A stretch of DNA of 64,000 nucleotides, from assembly GCA_030041215.1 (NCBI GenBank), contig JASHOH010000006.1, positions 17,775-81,774 on the forward strand. Reading direction: 5' to 3'. Positions 10,901-20,178 of the stretch are shown here, piece by piece. Source of the DNA: Candidatus Sulfotelmatobacter sp. (GTDB lineage Bacteria > Acidobacteriota > Terriglobia > Terriglobales > Acidobacteriaceae). The notes under the pieces are model-generated. The model did not search any database. It was not told where the DNA came from and worked only from the letters and a program-made list of their open reading frames with translations. Within the stretch, counting starts at the first letter, position 1. Each line of letters begins with the position of its first letter. A program made the translations under genes and the position numbers.

Positions 10901-11470
10901 GATGCGGGCCTCCATGGCGAGGCCCTGGTTTTGAATCTCCAGGAAAAAGTTGTTCTTGCCGAAGATATCGGCAAATGTTCCGGCGGCGGCTCGCGCGGCT
11001 TCGAGATTCCCTTCCATCAATCGCTCGGCGACTTCGCCCTTCAGGCATCCTGAAAGCCCGATCAGTCCCCGCGAATGCTCCGCAAGAAATTTCTTGCTCA
11101 CGCGCGGTTTGTAATAGAAGCCGTGCAGCGACGCCTCTGACGTGATCTTCACCAGGTTGCGGTAGCCTTCTTCGTTTTCCGCCAGCACCAGCAGATGGTT
11201 ATAGGTATCACCCTCCGGCGGCGTGCGCTCGACGTTGTGATCTTCTTTTTTGCAGATGTAAAGCTCGCACCCGACGATGGGCTTCACGCCGTGCTTGTGC
11301 GCATTTGTGACGAACTCGACGGCTCCGAAGATATTGCCGTGGTCCGTCATGGCGACTGCAGGCATGCCTAGTCTCTCCACTCGTTTGCAGAGTTTTTCGA
11401 TATTGCAGGCGCCATCCAGCAAGGAATAGTCGGTGTGCAGGTGCAGGTGGACGAATTGGGATTCCGCCAT
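7982..11470 (-). CDS. dnaE: DNA polymerase III subunit alpha
   Basis: PHP domain start FVHLHLHTDYSLLDGA; PDIDIDFCMNRR; 1162 aa. Confidence 0.97.
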   Translation of the reverse strand: MAESQFVHLHLHTDYSLLDGACNIEKLCKRVERLGMPAVAMTDHGNIFGAVEFVTNAHKHGVKPIVGCELYICKKEDHNVERTPPEGDTYNHLLVLAENEEGYRNLVKITSEASLHGFYYKPRVSKKFLAEHSRGLIGLSGCLKGEVAERLMEGNLEAARAAAGTFADIFGKNNFFLEIQNQGLAMEARINPSLFQLEKDLGLPLVATNDSHYLCEDDAHAQDVMICIQTGKSIHDAQRMKFDGTQFFLKSGEQMYSVFKDSPQVLQRTLGIAERCSVRLEKVASPFPQFDVPPGYTIDSYFVHVTREGFARRLEALRPLAEQGNLKHSLTEYEQRLERELTIIQQMKFSGYFLIVWDFIRYAKERYIPVGPGRGSAAGSLVSYALGITDLDPLQHELLFERFLNPERVSMPDIDIDFCMNRRVEVIDYVTRKYGRDNVAQIITFGTMAAKAAIKDVGRAMDIPYSDVDRIAKMIPAQLNITIEKAIEESPPLREAIEKDGQIKELIQTAKKLEGLVRNAGVHAAGVVISPRPLTELVPLHKTKNDEIVTAFDMVAIEKMGLLKMDFLGLTTLTILTDTLKLIAQTRSTPMTLEQIPLEDAETYQRVFHKGLTSGVFQFESHGMRDVLRKYQPNSIEDLTALNALYRPGPIQGGMIDDFVDRKHGRKKVEYELPELKEILEETLGVIVYQEQVMQIANRLAGYSLGEADLLRRAMGKKKPEEMAQQRERFVEGATQRKFPPKKIEKIFDLMAQFAGYGFNKSHSAAYALLAYHTAYLKTHYPVEFMAALLTSVTGSTDDVVKYINECREMGIAVEAPDINVSDANFTPHDEAIRFGLAAVKNVGANAIESIIAARKKLGRFRSIYEFCENVDLRLLNKRVLESLIKSGAMDSLGRRAQLMTVLDRAMERAQKTQRDVESGQHGLFGIFQEEETEAHNDKLPNIPDWDEHTRLSAEKEILGFFISGHPLEKFKDKLADLQALSIAELSAMTKSTGKDETLATAGIIANVRVLKSKRGEFYAQATLEDMSGSIDMIVFPEAFKRLGDKVKLEVPVLVRAGVRIEEGANPKLIASEIMPLEDAKVPLPRAIRIHVPLETSGESTVDDLHTLFRERRGEARVLFDVERVGDFMVVMEAEGYNVLPDRNFIARVEQICGRGSVRLIS

Positions 11471-11537
11471 AGGCTAATCTAATTTTACGGTAGTTGCCGC
11501 CATTCTAGCGGGAAAGAGCGCCCGGGCAAGAGGAGAG

Positions 11538-11546
11538 TTATCCACA
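11538..11546 (+). promoter_or_regulatory. Perfect DnaA box (TTATCCACA) upstream of dnaE
   Basis: Exact consensus match 68-76 bp upstream of the dnaE ATG at 11470. Confidence 0.45.
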
Positions 11547-11691
11547 ATCGGTGGAAGATCACCTCTGTACGTGTCTGCCGCCAACTGGCTGCCTTCAGGA
11601 GCTCCCGTGCGAGTTATGCGCCCGCATTCTCTGCACTCAAGTTCAGGAATCGAGCAAAACGGAGTAACGCGGGGGCCGGGTCAAATCAATC

Positions 11692-13134
11692 TCATTTCCC
11701 CAGCACCGCAACCAGCTTCCCCACGCGCTGGTAATCAGAGGCTTCGCGCGGCCACGGTACGAGAACGTCGGGCATGATCCCATTAACCTCATTTGAGCCA
11801 TCGGCCCGCAGCCGCACGCAATCCGGCATTTTCACCTCGGCCCCGGAATTCTTCAACTTTGTTGGGATGCCACCGTTCGTATAGCCGCATCCCGCGCCTC
11901 CTGTAGCTTCGCCCAAGACAGTCGCCGCGTGATTGTCCTGAAGTAGCGCCGCGAGGTATTCGGCCGAGGACCAAGTATCGCGATCCACCACCACGTACAG
12001 CGGCAGCCGATGTTTGTCTTCCGAGTACGCATAGCGTGCCGGATGAAACAGCGTGGTCTTAGATTCCAGAGATTCGAAGCTTCCCGGTTTCGCATAATCG
12101 AGCACTCCGGAAACATACAAACGATTGCGCACCAGCATCGAACAGCTAAGTTTTCCGGTATCCCAAACGTCTACAGGTTGGCATATCTGCTCGGTCTCTT
12201 GAATGGCGGCGTCCAATGTTTTCGCCGCTGCGTGGAGAATATTCTGATCGCCGGCGCGATTTTTGATGTCTGTCTGAACAGCGTTGAGTTCCTGCTGCAA
12301 ATTTTTTGTCCAGTGCGGGTGCTTAAGAAATGCCATCCACGAGGCCCGCAGCGGAACTGAACTCAGCTCCCTGGCGACCGCGTCAACCCAAGCCGAGCCG
12401 CCACCATTGTGAGTAATGTCGATAAGAAGCGCTGTCGCACCCGCCGTGCGCAAAGCGTCCGCTCGCTTCGAAAGTGAAGCCGTCAGAGCATTGGCCGTTT
12501 CGACTTCTAGTTTATTTTCACAGTCTTGGTCGCACTTTGAGTCATCTGCCAAATGCAGAGTTTTGGCCGCGGCCTCACAAACTTCGGGAAAAGCGTGTTC
12601 GGTGAATAACCCGATGCGAATTGTGCCGATGACTTTTCCGTTCGGCAGACGCAGCAAACCACCGGGAAAACTCTTCGCGTCTTCGGTATCGAGTGGCGCA
12701 AATTCGGAGTAAGTTGAAAAATCCAGTCCCGGTTTCAGTGAAGAGTTATACCCTAACCGTTGACATAGATTCGGAGCGGTGTCTCCTTCCGGCTTCGCGC
12801 TAGTATGCGGCTGCACCCATCGAATTTCCAAATGCCCGTCGCCAAAGCTGGCAAGAAACTTTTCAATCGCGCGTTGAGCGGTGCGTTCATCCTGAGCATT
12901 CCGCAGCTTTGCCTCTGTCTCTTTTCGCAGTCTGGGCAGGTCCATTCTGCGGTCTTGCACTGCAAACTCAAGGTCCGCATAATGGGCCGCCATCTCCAGC
13001 TGAAGCTGACGGAAGTCTTCCAGCCACAGTGTCGGATCGAAGGCGGTCGTTTGACCTTTTCCTTTGCCGCCAACTGCCGTAAGGACTACGGAGACGCACA
13101 CGACCAAGACGACAATTCGAATGGGTCCCTTCAT
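11692..13134 (-). CDS. Secreted S41-family (C-terminal processing type) peptidase
   Basis: Signal peptide; TWSSAEYLAALLQDNHAATVLGEATGGAG catalytic Ser region typical of S41. Confidence 0.8.
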   Translation of the reverse strand: MKGPIRIVVLVVCVSVVLTAVGGKGKGQTTAFDPTLWLEDFRQLQLEMAAHYADLEFAVQDRRMDLPRLRKETEAKLRNAQDERTAQRAIEKFLASFGDGHLEIRWVQPHTSAKPEGDTAPNLCQRLGYNSSLKPGLDFSTYSEFAPLDTEDAKSFPGGLLRLPNGKVIGTIRIGLFTEHAFPEVCEAAAKTLHLADDSKCDQDCENKLEVETANALTASLSKRADALRTAGATALLIDITHNGGGSAWVDAVARELSSVPLRASWMAFLKHPHWTKNLQQELNAVQTDIKNRAGDQNILHAAAKTLDAAIQETEQICQPVDVWDTGKLSCSMLVRNRLYVSGVLDYAKPGSFESLESKTTLFHPARYAYSEDKHRLPLYVVVDRDTWSSAEYLAALLQDNHAATVLGEATGGAGCGYTNGGIPTKLKNSGAEVKMPDCVRLRADGSNEVNGIMPDVLVPWPREASDYQRVGKLVAVLGK

Positions 13135-13170
13135 GTGAGTTCAATAGGCCTGTGCTTGTGCTCAGCAATC

Positions 13171-16008
13171 CTAGTTGCCTCTGGCAGGAAACAGAGCGTG
13201 TTTCGGTGCAGGCACCGGCACGTCGCCTTTTTCATCGCGCCAGAGAATTGCATTCAGCTTTGCCGCGTCCGCCGCATCGGGACGCGAAAAATCCATTTTG
13301 GCCGACTCGCTTGCGCCCTTCGCATTCCGCTTGTTGGTTTCATAAATCAGGCCGTTGTTGAGATTTCGGTAATCGGCCTCGAAAGCCGGCTGATTGCCAT
13401 GACCTGAAAACATGGGTCCCATCACCGGCGCATACGCATCGTTCAAGTTCATAGGCGGAAGGCCAAGCCGCATCTCGATCGTGTGGACCATGTTTACCGT
13501 GGTGTAGAAACGGTGATCGACATAAGGTGCGGCTGCACTTCCCGGAGAGTATTTACTGATCACAAACGCGATCGAGCGGTGCGCGTCCACGTGATCACCG
13601 CCATCCTGCGCATCATCTTCGAGGACGAAAATCGCGGTGTCATCCCAATAGGGACTGTGCGAGACGGCGTCAACGACGCGCCCCAGGGCGAGATCGTTAT
13701 CGGCGACCGAGGCCGCAGGGCGCGGATGATCGGGGCGCGTGCCTCCCGTGTGATCGTCGGGAAGATAAAGCAGCACAAATTGCGGAAGCTGAAATTGCGG
13801 ATCCTTGTTCGCCTGCCGGGCCTGAGAAAACGTTTGAAACTCGTTCAGGAACTCGTCGACACGGAGCTGGTCGGGATAATCCGTGTTGAAATCGGGGAAA
13901 AGCGGATCGAAATGATCTCGCAGCGCCGCCTTGGTCGGCTTAACCAGACTGAACAACGGGACTGCCCACGGCCACGGGCTTGCGCCTGCGTGCGGATTCC
14001 CCACATTGGGAGCCAGCATTTCTCCTTTGTGAACCTCAGATCGTGGGCATGGCGCTTCGCTCGCCGAAGGAGTTGCCTGCTTTGGGCTTTCTGCTTTGCG
14101 AATTTTGTTGCACCAGGCGGCGTCAACAAACTCACCGTAGTCGCGATAGGTGTATCCATGCCGCGCCAGATTGTCCCAGAGAAATCCTGTGGAGGGATCG
14201 TCGACGTCCGGCAGCTTGTGTTCAAGCATCACTTCATCAGCCACAGCGCCGCCGAAATCATACGTCCTTTCTTTTCCGCGATACGCAATCTGCCAGGTTT
14301 TTTCGTTGTAGTCGCTGGTGATAGCGGCGGTGGACCAGAGATGCCCGTCGCCGGAAACTTCTCCGCTGTCATAAAAATTGTCGAGCACGCCGAACTGCAG
14401 TGCGAGCTTGTGCTCGTTGGGGGTGATATCGGCGCCATACATCGTAAGCGATGGATCGCCGTCGCCGACAGGTTTGCCTCCGGTCTTCAGATCGCCGAGC
14501 ACCTGATCGTACGTGCGATTCTCCTTGATGACGTAGATCACGTGCTTGATGAGGTTGCCGCCTTGCGCGAATTGCATCTTGCCGGGATCGTTGTGCAGCA
14601 GATTGTCATGCTCGACTGTGCGCGTGAGTCCGTCGAGCCGCTCGAGAGTAGGGAGGAGTTTGAGTCGTGCGATTGATCCGTGCAGCAGCGTCGGGATGTA
14701 GGGATGCTCGTGGTGACGGACCTCCCAAGAAGTTTTGCCCGGTCCTTTGTTGGGTACTGTGCCCTCGCCTTTTGCGGTAGCAATCAGGAGATCGTTGCCT
14801 TGGACTGCAACGGCACTCGGGTACCAGTCGGTGGGGATAAAGCCGGCCGCGACCTGAGGAAAGTTGCTGCTATTCTGCTTATTCGCGGGCAAACTTGGAA
14901 CATCGAAGACAGCCACTGCGTTGGCTGAAGAATCCGCCACGAACAGATACTTTCCATCGCTGGACTGTGCCAGAGCGCTGGGCGTAGTTCCGGCAAACTT
15001 CTGATTTGGCATCGTGGTGCTCAGGAACGCGATCAGCTGACCACTCTCGGTCGAAACCACTGCGACTGAATCAGAATTCGATAAAGCCACGTAGAGCAGT
15101 TTTTCCTCGGGGCTCAAGAGCAGAGCCGTTGGGTGCGACCCGGGCGCAATCTGCTCCTCAGGCTCGTTTAGCTTGATCCAGTGCGTCACCTGGCCACTTG
15201 ACAAGTCCAGTTCAGCGACTCGAGATGCGTTCCACAGGCTGCACCAAGCGCAGCGCCCGTCATGCGTGGCCACACAGGTATAAGGAAACAACGATGGCAC
15301 AAGTTCATTCGTGCTCAGGTCGAAGCGCTGCACGACCTTGCCGCTCGTGACATCTAGCAGCACTACATTGTCGGAAAGATTGTTGGCAATCAGAAGCCGG
15401 TCTTGACCGTTCTGCCCAGCAATCAGCGCCAAGCCCGCCGGATACGGAATCGCCGTCCCCGCAGGCGTCTTCTGCAAAGCACTTGCTACTTTCTTGCCGG
15501 CCGCGAGCGTTTGCGGTTCGATCGCGATGAACCGCTCCGGCGCAACTTTGCCAGCGGCGAAGCTGTAAACAGCGACTCCATTTCCGGTATCGCCGGGCTT
15601 TTGTCCAGTTGGATCGGTGATCGAACCCACCGACGTATAAAGATGTTTGCCATCCGAACTGAAAACCAGGCCGACGAAATAACTTTGGTGAACTTCTTCG
15701 CCGAAGCGCTTGTCGGGAAAATCGGCAAGTTGATTGGTTTTCAGGTCGAGCACACCTATCGATTGTGTTGCCCTCGCTTCCTGAGTGCCGTAACCATCAT
15801 TCAAAAAGGCGGCGTAGCGCCCATCCGGGCTGAGGGTGATCGTGGCAGGAAATCCGTTGGTGCTGCTGAGGCGGCCGGGCGAGGGAACTGTGAGGCTCTT
15901 GCTGCTGGGAAGCGAAATCACCGACGGGCTCGACTTCGCTTCCTGAGCTGGCACTGCATTCTGGCCGCAGAGCAATGTGATCAGGAAAATAATGCTGCAA
16001 CGCGTCAC
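13171..16008 (-). CDS. Secreted YncE-like beta-propeller plus phosphoesterase/alkaline-phosphatase superfamily protein
   Basis: Signal peptide; YVTN-type repeats (GKYLFVADSSANAVAVFD); HVIYVIKENRTYDQVLGDL phosphoesterase start. Confidence 0.85.
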   Translation of the reverse strand: MTRCSIIFLITLLCGQNAVPAQEAKSSPSVISLPSSKSLTVPSPGRLSSTNGFPATITLSPDGRYAAFLNDGYGTQEARATQSIGVLDLKTNQLADFPDKRFGEEVHQSYFVGLVFSSDGKHLYTSVGSITDPTGQKPGDTGNGVAVYSFAAGKVAPERFIAIEPQTLAAGKKVASALQKTPAGTAIPYPAGLALIAGQNGQDRLLIANNLSDNVVLLDVTSGKVVQRFDLSTNELVPSLFPYTCVATHDGRCAWCSLWNASRVAELDLSSGQVTHWIKLNEPEEQIAPGSHPTALLLSPEEKLLYVALSNSDSVAVVSTESGQLIAFLSTTMPNQKFAGTTPSALAQSSDGKYLFVADSSANAVAVFDVPSLPANKQNSSNFPQVAAGFIPTDWYPSAVAVQGNDLLIATAKGEGTVPNKGPGKTSWEVRHHEHPYIPTLLHGSIARLKLLPTLERLDGLTRTVEHDNLLHNDPGKMQFAQGGNLIKHVIYVIKENRTYDQVLGDLKTGGKPVGDGDPSLTMYGADITPNEHKLALQFGVLDNFYDSGEVSGDGHLWSTAAITSDYNEKTWQIAYRGKERTYDFGGAVADEVMLEHKLPDVDDPSTGFLWDNLARHGYTYRDYGEFVDAAWCNKIRKAESPKQATPSASEAPCPRSEVHKGEMLAPNVGNPHAGASPWPWAVPLFSLVKPTKAALRDHFDPLFPDFNTDYPDQLRVDEFLNEFQTFSQARQANKDPQFQLPQFVLLYLPDDHTGGTRPDHPRPAASVADNDLALGRVVDAVSHSPYWDDTAIFVLEDDAQDGGDHVDAHRSIAFVISKYSPGSAAAPYVDHRFYTTVNMVHTIEMRLGLPPMNLNDAYAPVMGPMFSGHGNQPAFEADYRNLNNGLIYETNKRNAKGASESAKMDFSRPDAADAAKLNAILWRDEKGDVPVPAPKHALFPARGN

Positions 16009-16034
16009 AAGAGCCTCCGCAGAAATATTCTTGG

Positions 16035-17660
16035 CTACTGCCCAGGTTTCTTCTCTGTTTCTTTTTCTTTGGGCAAGCCCTTCTCGATGGCCTTACGAGG
16101 CAGCATCTGATCGCGCATGGCGGCGTCATAAACAAAACCGGCTACGACAACGGCCATTTGCTTGAGGTCGTCGGGCTCAAGGCGGTCGTAAACGTCCATG
16201 TTGGAGTGGTGGGTACGCGATTCGTATTCGAGCGGGTCTTGAATGAATTGGAATCCGGGGATGCCGACGGCGTCGAAAGATTGATGATCGGTGCCACCAG
16301 TGTTACGCATGGTGAGCGTAGTCATACCGAGATCTTTGAATGGTTTCATCCATGCTTCGAAAATAGGCGCAACGGCGGCATTCTCCTGCAGGTAGACGCC
16401 GCGAATTTTTCCGCTGCCGTTGTCGACGTTGAAATAGACAGAAACTTTGGCTTGCTCGGGCTTGACGGTCACGTCTCCGGCTTCGCGGCGCAATAACGTA
16501 GGATCATCTTTCTTGCCGGGCTCCTCTGAGTGCGGGCGCGAACCGAAATGGTGCTCAACGTAGCCCTGCGAGCCGAGCAGTCCTTCTTCTTCACCACTCC
16601 ACAGCCCGATGCGAACCGTGCGGCGCATCTTGAGATCGAGCGATTTCAGAATGCGCATGGCTTCCATCATCACGATTGTTCCCGCACCATTGTCCGTGGC
16701 GCCGGTGCCGGCGTGCCAGGAATCGAGATGCGCGCCGACCATGACCACCTCGTCTTTCTTATCGCCTCCGGGAATTTCAGCGATGGTGTCGTAGGCCATG
16801 GGATCGTCGTCGTAGAACGTGTTTTGCACGTTCAATTCGAGCGTGAGATCTTTATTCTGCGAAAGCAGCCGAGCGATGCGCGTCCAGTGCTCCAGCGCGA
16901 TGGTGATCTGCGGAACGGTGGTAGTCTCACCGATTTTGTACGATCCGCCCTGCTGCACGAATACCGTGCCGCCACCTGAGGTCTGGCGGCTGTGATCGAT
17001 GACGGCGAGAACTTTCTCATCCGCAAAGAACTGATTGGTATCCTTCATCAACTGCTGCCGCCTGAGAATATCGGCCATGCGGTATTGGCGCTCGGGCGCG
17101 GCCGTGTAATCGTAGATTCTTGCGAGGTCTTCCTCGGAATCGCGTTTGAACGGGGCTTCAGTGATCGGCTTGGCTTCAGTGTCCGGCCCGGCGATGACGA
17201 TCATGCCTGCCAGCTTGCCCTTGTACTTATCGAAATCTTTTTTGTCCTCGATGTCGACGCGGACGCATTTGCCGGTAACGCTGCCATTTGTTCCCGGAGT
17301 CCAAGCCTTAGCATAAGCAATCAGCGGGGCGACATCAGGCGAAATCATGCGCACGTTGATATATTGGTTCGCCCAGCCGCGGCCGAATGGTCCCCATGCT
17401 TCGAGGTGCGCGTTGTAAAGGCCCATAGCGGCGAGTTGATCGCGCGTCCACTCGTTGGCGCGCTTCATGTTGGGCGAGCCGGTCAGGCGCTCCCCGATGT
17501 TATCCATGAGGCCGGTGGCGTAATCCATGATCTTCGAGTTGTGAAAGCCTTCATTTCGAATACGGCTCATCACTTCAAGGTCGACTTTTTCCTGAGACCA
17601 TGATGCAAGAGCTGATGACAACAAGAAAATAAAGCAGAAGAAGCGGGCGAAGTTCTTCAT
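16035..17660 (-). CDS. M28-family metallopeptidase (secreted)
   Basis: VVMVGAHLDSWHAGTGATDNGAGTIVMMEAMRIL; GLWSGEEEGLLGSQGYVEHHF; NTGGTDHQSFDAVGIPGFQFI. Confidence 0.9.
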   Translation of the reverse strand: MKNFARFFCFIFLLSSALASWSQEKVDLEVMSRIRNEGFHNSKIMDYATGLMDNIGERLTGSPNMKRANEWTRDQLAAMGLYNAHLEAWGPFGRGWANQYINVRMISPDVAPLIAYAKAWTPGTNGSVTGKCVRVDIEDKKDFDKYKGKLAGMIVIAGPDTEAKPITEAPFKRDSEEDLARIYDYTAAPERQYRMADILRRQQLMKDTNQFFADEKVLAVIDHSRQTSGGGTVFVQQGGSYKIGETTTVPQITIALEHWTRIARLLSQNKDLTLELNVQNTFYDDDPMAYDTIAEIPGGDKKDEVVMVGAHLDSWHAGTGATDNGAGTIVMMEAMRILKSLDLKMRRTVRIGLWSGEEEGLLGSQGYVEHHFGSRPHSEEPGKKDDPTLLRREAGDVTVKPEQAKVSVYFNVDNGSGKIRGVYLQENAAVAPIFEAWMKPFKDLGMTTLTMRNTGGTDHQSFDAVGIPGFQFIQDPLEYESRTHHSNMDVYDRLEPDDLKQMAVVVAGFVYDAAMRDQMLPRKAIEKGLPKEKETEKKPGQ

Positions 17661-17884
17661 GTGCGGTCCCCCGGGAGAAGATGAAAAGCGTGATTATACA
17701 GCGGAGTCGCGATGAAGGCGTTCGCGTAGAGGATCAGGCAGTGGTGCAGTTTGGTAAGGATGCGAGCCAACCGCGCGATTGTTGCGGCGCAAAAAGCACG
17801 CCGCGTCGGGCGGCTCGCCCAGATCCCTCGCTGCGCAAAAGAAGCTTGCTCGGGATGACAAGCAAGCCTCACCACTACCAAGGG

Positions 17885-18685
17885 TCAATCCAGCTTCTCA
17901 GGAGCGGCGGGGTTCGGCTCGTTCTCTGGTTTCTTCGGTTCCTCTTTTTCTGCCGGTTGATCATCATTTTTCACCACGTATTCGACAATCAGCGAGATGC
18001 GGCGGTTGGCAGGATCGAGCGGGTTATCGGGCTTTCGCAGATGTTGATCGGCAAAGCCGCGGACCTGCGTGATCTGATCAGGGCGAATGCCGTTGGCCTG
18101 CATCAAACGGCGCGTGGAGTTCGCGCGGTCGGTGGAAAGCTCCCAATTGCTGTAAGTGCCGCTGCCGGCATAGGGTTTCGAGTCAGTGTGGCCTTCGATC
18201 GATATTTTGTTCGGCAGCTTGCCTAGTTCCTGTGCCAGAGTGATCAGCAGGTCTTTGCCATCAGCGTTCAGATTGGGGCTGCCGATGTCGAAAAACGTTC
18301 CGGCGGCCGATTCCATCAGCTCGATGCGCAGCCCCTCCGGCGTAACGGTGATTTCTATCTGATTTTTGATCTTGTCCAATTCGGGTAACTGCCGAATCGC
18401 GTTTTGTAGTTCGTCCTTGAGCTTGGGCATGTTGTCTTTGGTGAGGATGAAGTTTTCTCCCGCACCGAGCATGTTGCTGCCAATTTTTTTCGAGCTTCCG
18501 GTTGGATCTTTGAAGTAACCGCCGACCGCTTCCTGAACCTTCTTGCTGGCATTCAACAGCCAGAGAACGATGAACAGCGCCATCATGGCGGTGACGAAAT
18601 CAGCATAGGCGACCTTCCACGCCCCGCAGTGGTGGCCGTGGCCGCTCTTTTTTTTGACGATGATGATGGGGCGTGTCTTGTCCAT
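17885..18685 (-). CDS. motB: MotB-type stator/OmpA-domain protein
   Basis: WKVAYADFVTAMMALFIVLWLLNAS plug/TM; OmpA-like ISIEGHTDSKPY...NWELSTDRANSTRRLM. Confidence 0.9.
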   Translation of the reverse strand: MDKTRPIIIVKKKSGHGHHCGAWKVAYADFVTAMMALFIVLWLLNASKKVQEAVGGYFKDPTGSSKKIGSNMLGAGENFILTKDNMPKLKDELQNAIRQLPELDKIKNQIEITVTPEGLRIELMESAAGTFFDIGSPNLNADGKDLLITLAQELGKLPNKISIEGHTDSKPYAGSGTYSNWELSTDRANSTRRLMQANGIRPDQITQVRGFADQHLRKPDNPLDPANRRISLIVEYVVKNDDQPAEKEEPKKPENEPNPAAPEKLD

Positions 18686-18700
18686 GGATTTGGTGATTCG

Positions 18701-19261
18701 CTACCTGGCAGCCGTGGCGGCAGCGGCCTGCGGCTCCGTCGCAGGCTCCGCCGTTTTCTTCCGGCAAGCTGCTTCGACTTCGCGGAAAGACGGGCGCACA
18801 TGCCCGGGGATTGCGCGGCGCGCCACTTCCACCGCCATGATCGGCGCCGTCCCCCGCAGGAAGGAAATCATCAGAACGCGCAGGACGTAAAGATAGGCAT
18901 GCTCCTCTTCTGCCGCCTTGCTCATGTTGGCGGCGATGGGGCCGATCAATCCGTAGCAAAGCAGAATGCCGAGAAATGTTCCCACCAGCGCCGCGGCGAC
19001 TTTTTTGCCGATTTCTTCCGGCGGTCCACCCATTGCCTGCATAGTGATGACTACTCCCAGCACTGCTGCGACAATTCCTAGTCCGGGCATGGAATCAGCC
19101 ATGGTACTTAGAGCTGTCGTCGGCTGCGATGCGTCGTGATGATGCACTTCCAGGTCGAGGTCGAGCAGCTGGTCGAGATCGAAGGCATCGATGCCGGTGA
19201 TGGCCATCCGCAAGGAATCGCAGACGAAATCCTGCACATGATGCTTTTTCAGAACAGCGGA
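18701..19261 (-). pseudogene. motA: MotA C-terminal fragment lacking the N-terminal ~130 residues; embedded in a 354-aa chimeric ORF (18701-19765)
   Basis: Homology begins at VLKKHHVQDFVCDSLRMAITG and continues GDSMPGLGIVAAVLGVV-like; preceding residues are out-of-frame PAS-gene translation. Confidence 0.75.
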
Positions 19262-19289
19262 AGCGGCCGCAGCAGCGGCTGCGGCAGCA

Positions 19290-19643
19290 CCGTAAACCGC
19301 ACGGCTCTCCTCGAGGCTCTGCTGGGCGCGCTGCAACTGTGTGCACGGGAGTGCGATGTCCGGACTTGTGATGGACCAACCCTTCCGTTTGCACTGGCTT
19401 GGCTTCGCATAGCGCAGTTGTGATCGGGCACATCTCGCACACTTCGCAGCTTTCCTAGTTGCAATGCAAGAGAATGTTCTCGGAGCAGACATGGCCCAGC
19501 ACCTCGATGCGCGCGTAGCCACTGATCTGCTCGGCGCCGTCGCTCCAGAAAACGATTTTTTTTTGCAGATCAAGCACACAGACTCCCACCTGCAACTGGT
19601 TGAGGATGTCTCGGTAAACATCTGGATCCTGGAAGGCAGACAT
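19290..19643 (-). pseudogene. PAS-domain protein N-terminal fragment with in-frame TAG at 19455-19457
   Basis: MSAFQDPDVYRDILNQLQVGVCVLDLQKKIVFWSDGAEQISGYARIEVLGHVCSENILLHCN*ESCEVCEMCPITTALCEAKPVQTEGLVHHKSGHRTPVH. Confidence 0.75.
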
Positions 19644-19867
19644 GGCATGAACGCAGTGCTGACGAGTTTTCTATCGGCGGAATAGCAGCCCGACTTCATG
19701 CCCGGCGAGGGCGGCATAGAGACTGAAATTGTGCCTAACCTGTCGTGTTTACAGTGCATTAACAACCTAACACTTTTGGGTCAGGCAGTGGCACGAGGGT
19801 GCCATTTGCAAGACTCTCCCCGGGATGTAACTTGACAAGTGAGCAGTTCTGGGGGAGGGCTGCCCGG

Positions 19868-19907
19868 GCGCCTCGATCTCACTGAGATTGAGGCGCTCGT
19901 TATTTTT
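19868..19907 (+). terminator. Intrinsic-terminator-like hairpin with U-tract, + orientation
   Basis: gcgcctcgatctcactgagattgaggcgc followed by tcgttattttt. Confidence 0.6.
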
Positions 19908-20178
19908 GGGCGAGATTCTTGATGTGGGGGCGGGCACTCCTGCCCGCCGAATACGCGCCCATTCTGAAGCCTTTCCCTGGCTAAGTCCGATGGCACCGCC
20001 TCCGCTTACCAGGCCTTGCCTTCGCATCTTTGGCGGTTGATCATCTTCTCCCATCTTCGGTGGTCAAACCTGCGTGTATGATATTCACCACCTTCCGAAA
20101 CTTTCGCGTGCCTGGTGAATCCCATCTGCAAGCCTGGCAAATCAAAGGGCGTGAATCGAGCATGTTGAAGAATCACTT

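Noticed and set aside
8984-11053. Several 120-170-aa + strand ORFs
   Set aside because: All lie antisense within dnaE; no domains.
13483-14676. 397-aa + strand ORF
   Set aside because: Antisense to the well-supported YncE/phosphoesterase CDS; composition (Arg/Val/Ile-rich, no domain) is typical of shadow ORFs in high-GC DNA.
17756-17870. Possible third copy of the 171-bp element (ends in ctcgggatgac)
   Set aside because: Only the short terminal motif matches; the body does not align with copies A and B.
18701-19765. 354-aa ORF as a genuine full-length MotA
   Set aside because: N-terminal half is an out-of-frame read of a PAS gene; Cys/Arg/Ser-rich and lacks MotA TM helices 1-2.
19767-20054. 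95-aa - strand ORF upstream of motA as the missing MotA N-terminus
   Set aside because: No hydrophobic helices or MotA-like sequence; overlaps the terminator hairpin.
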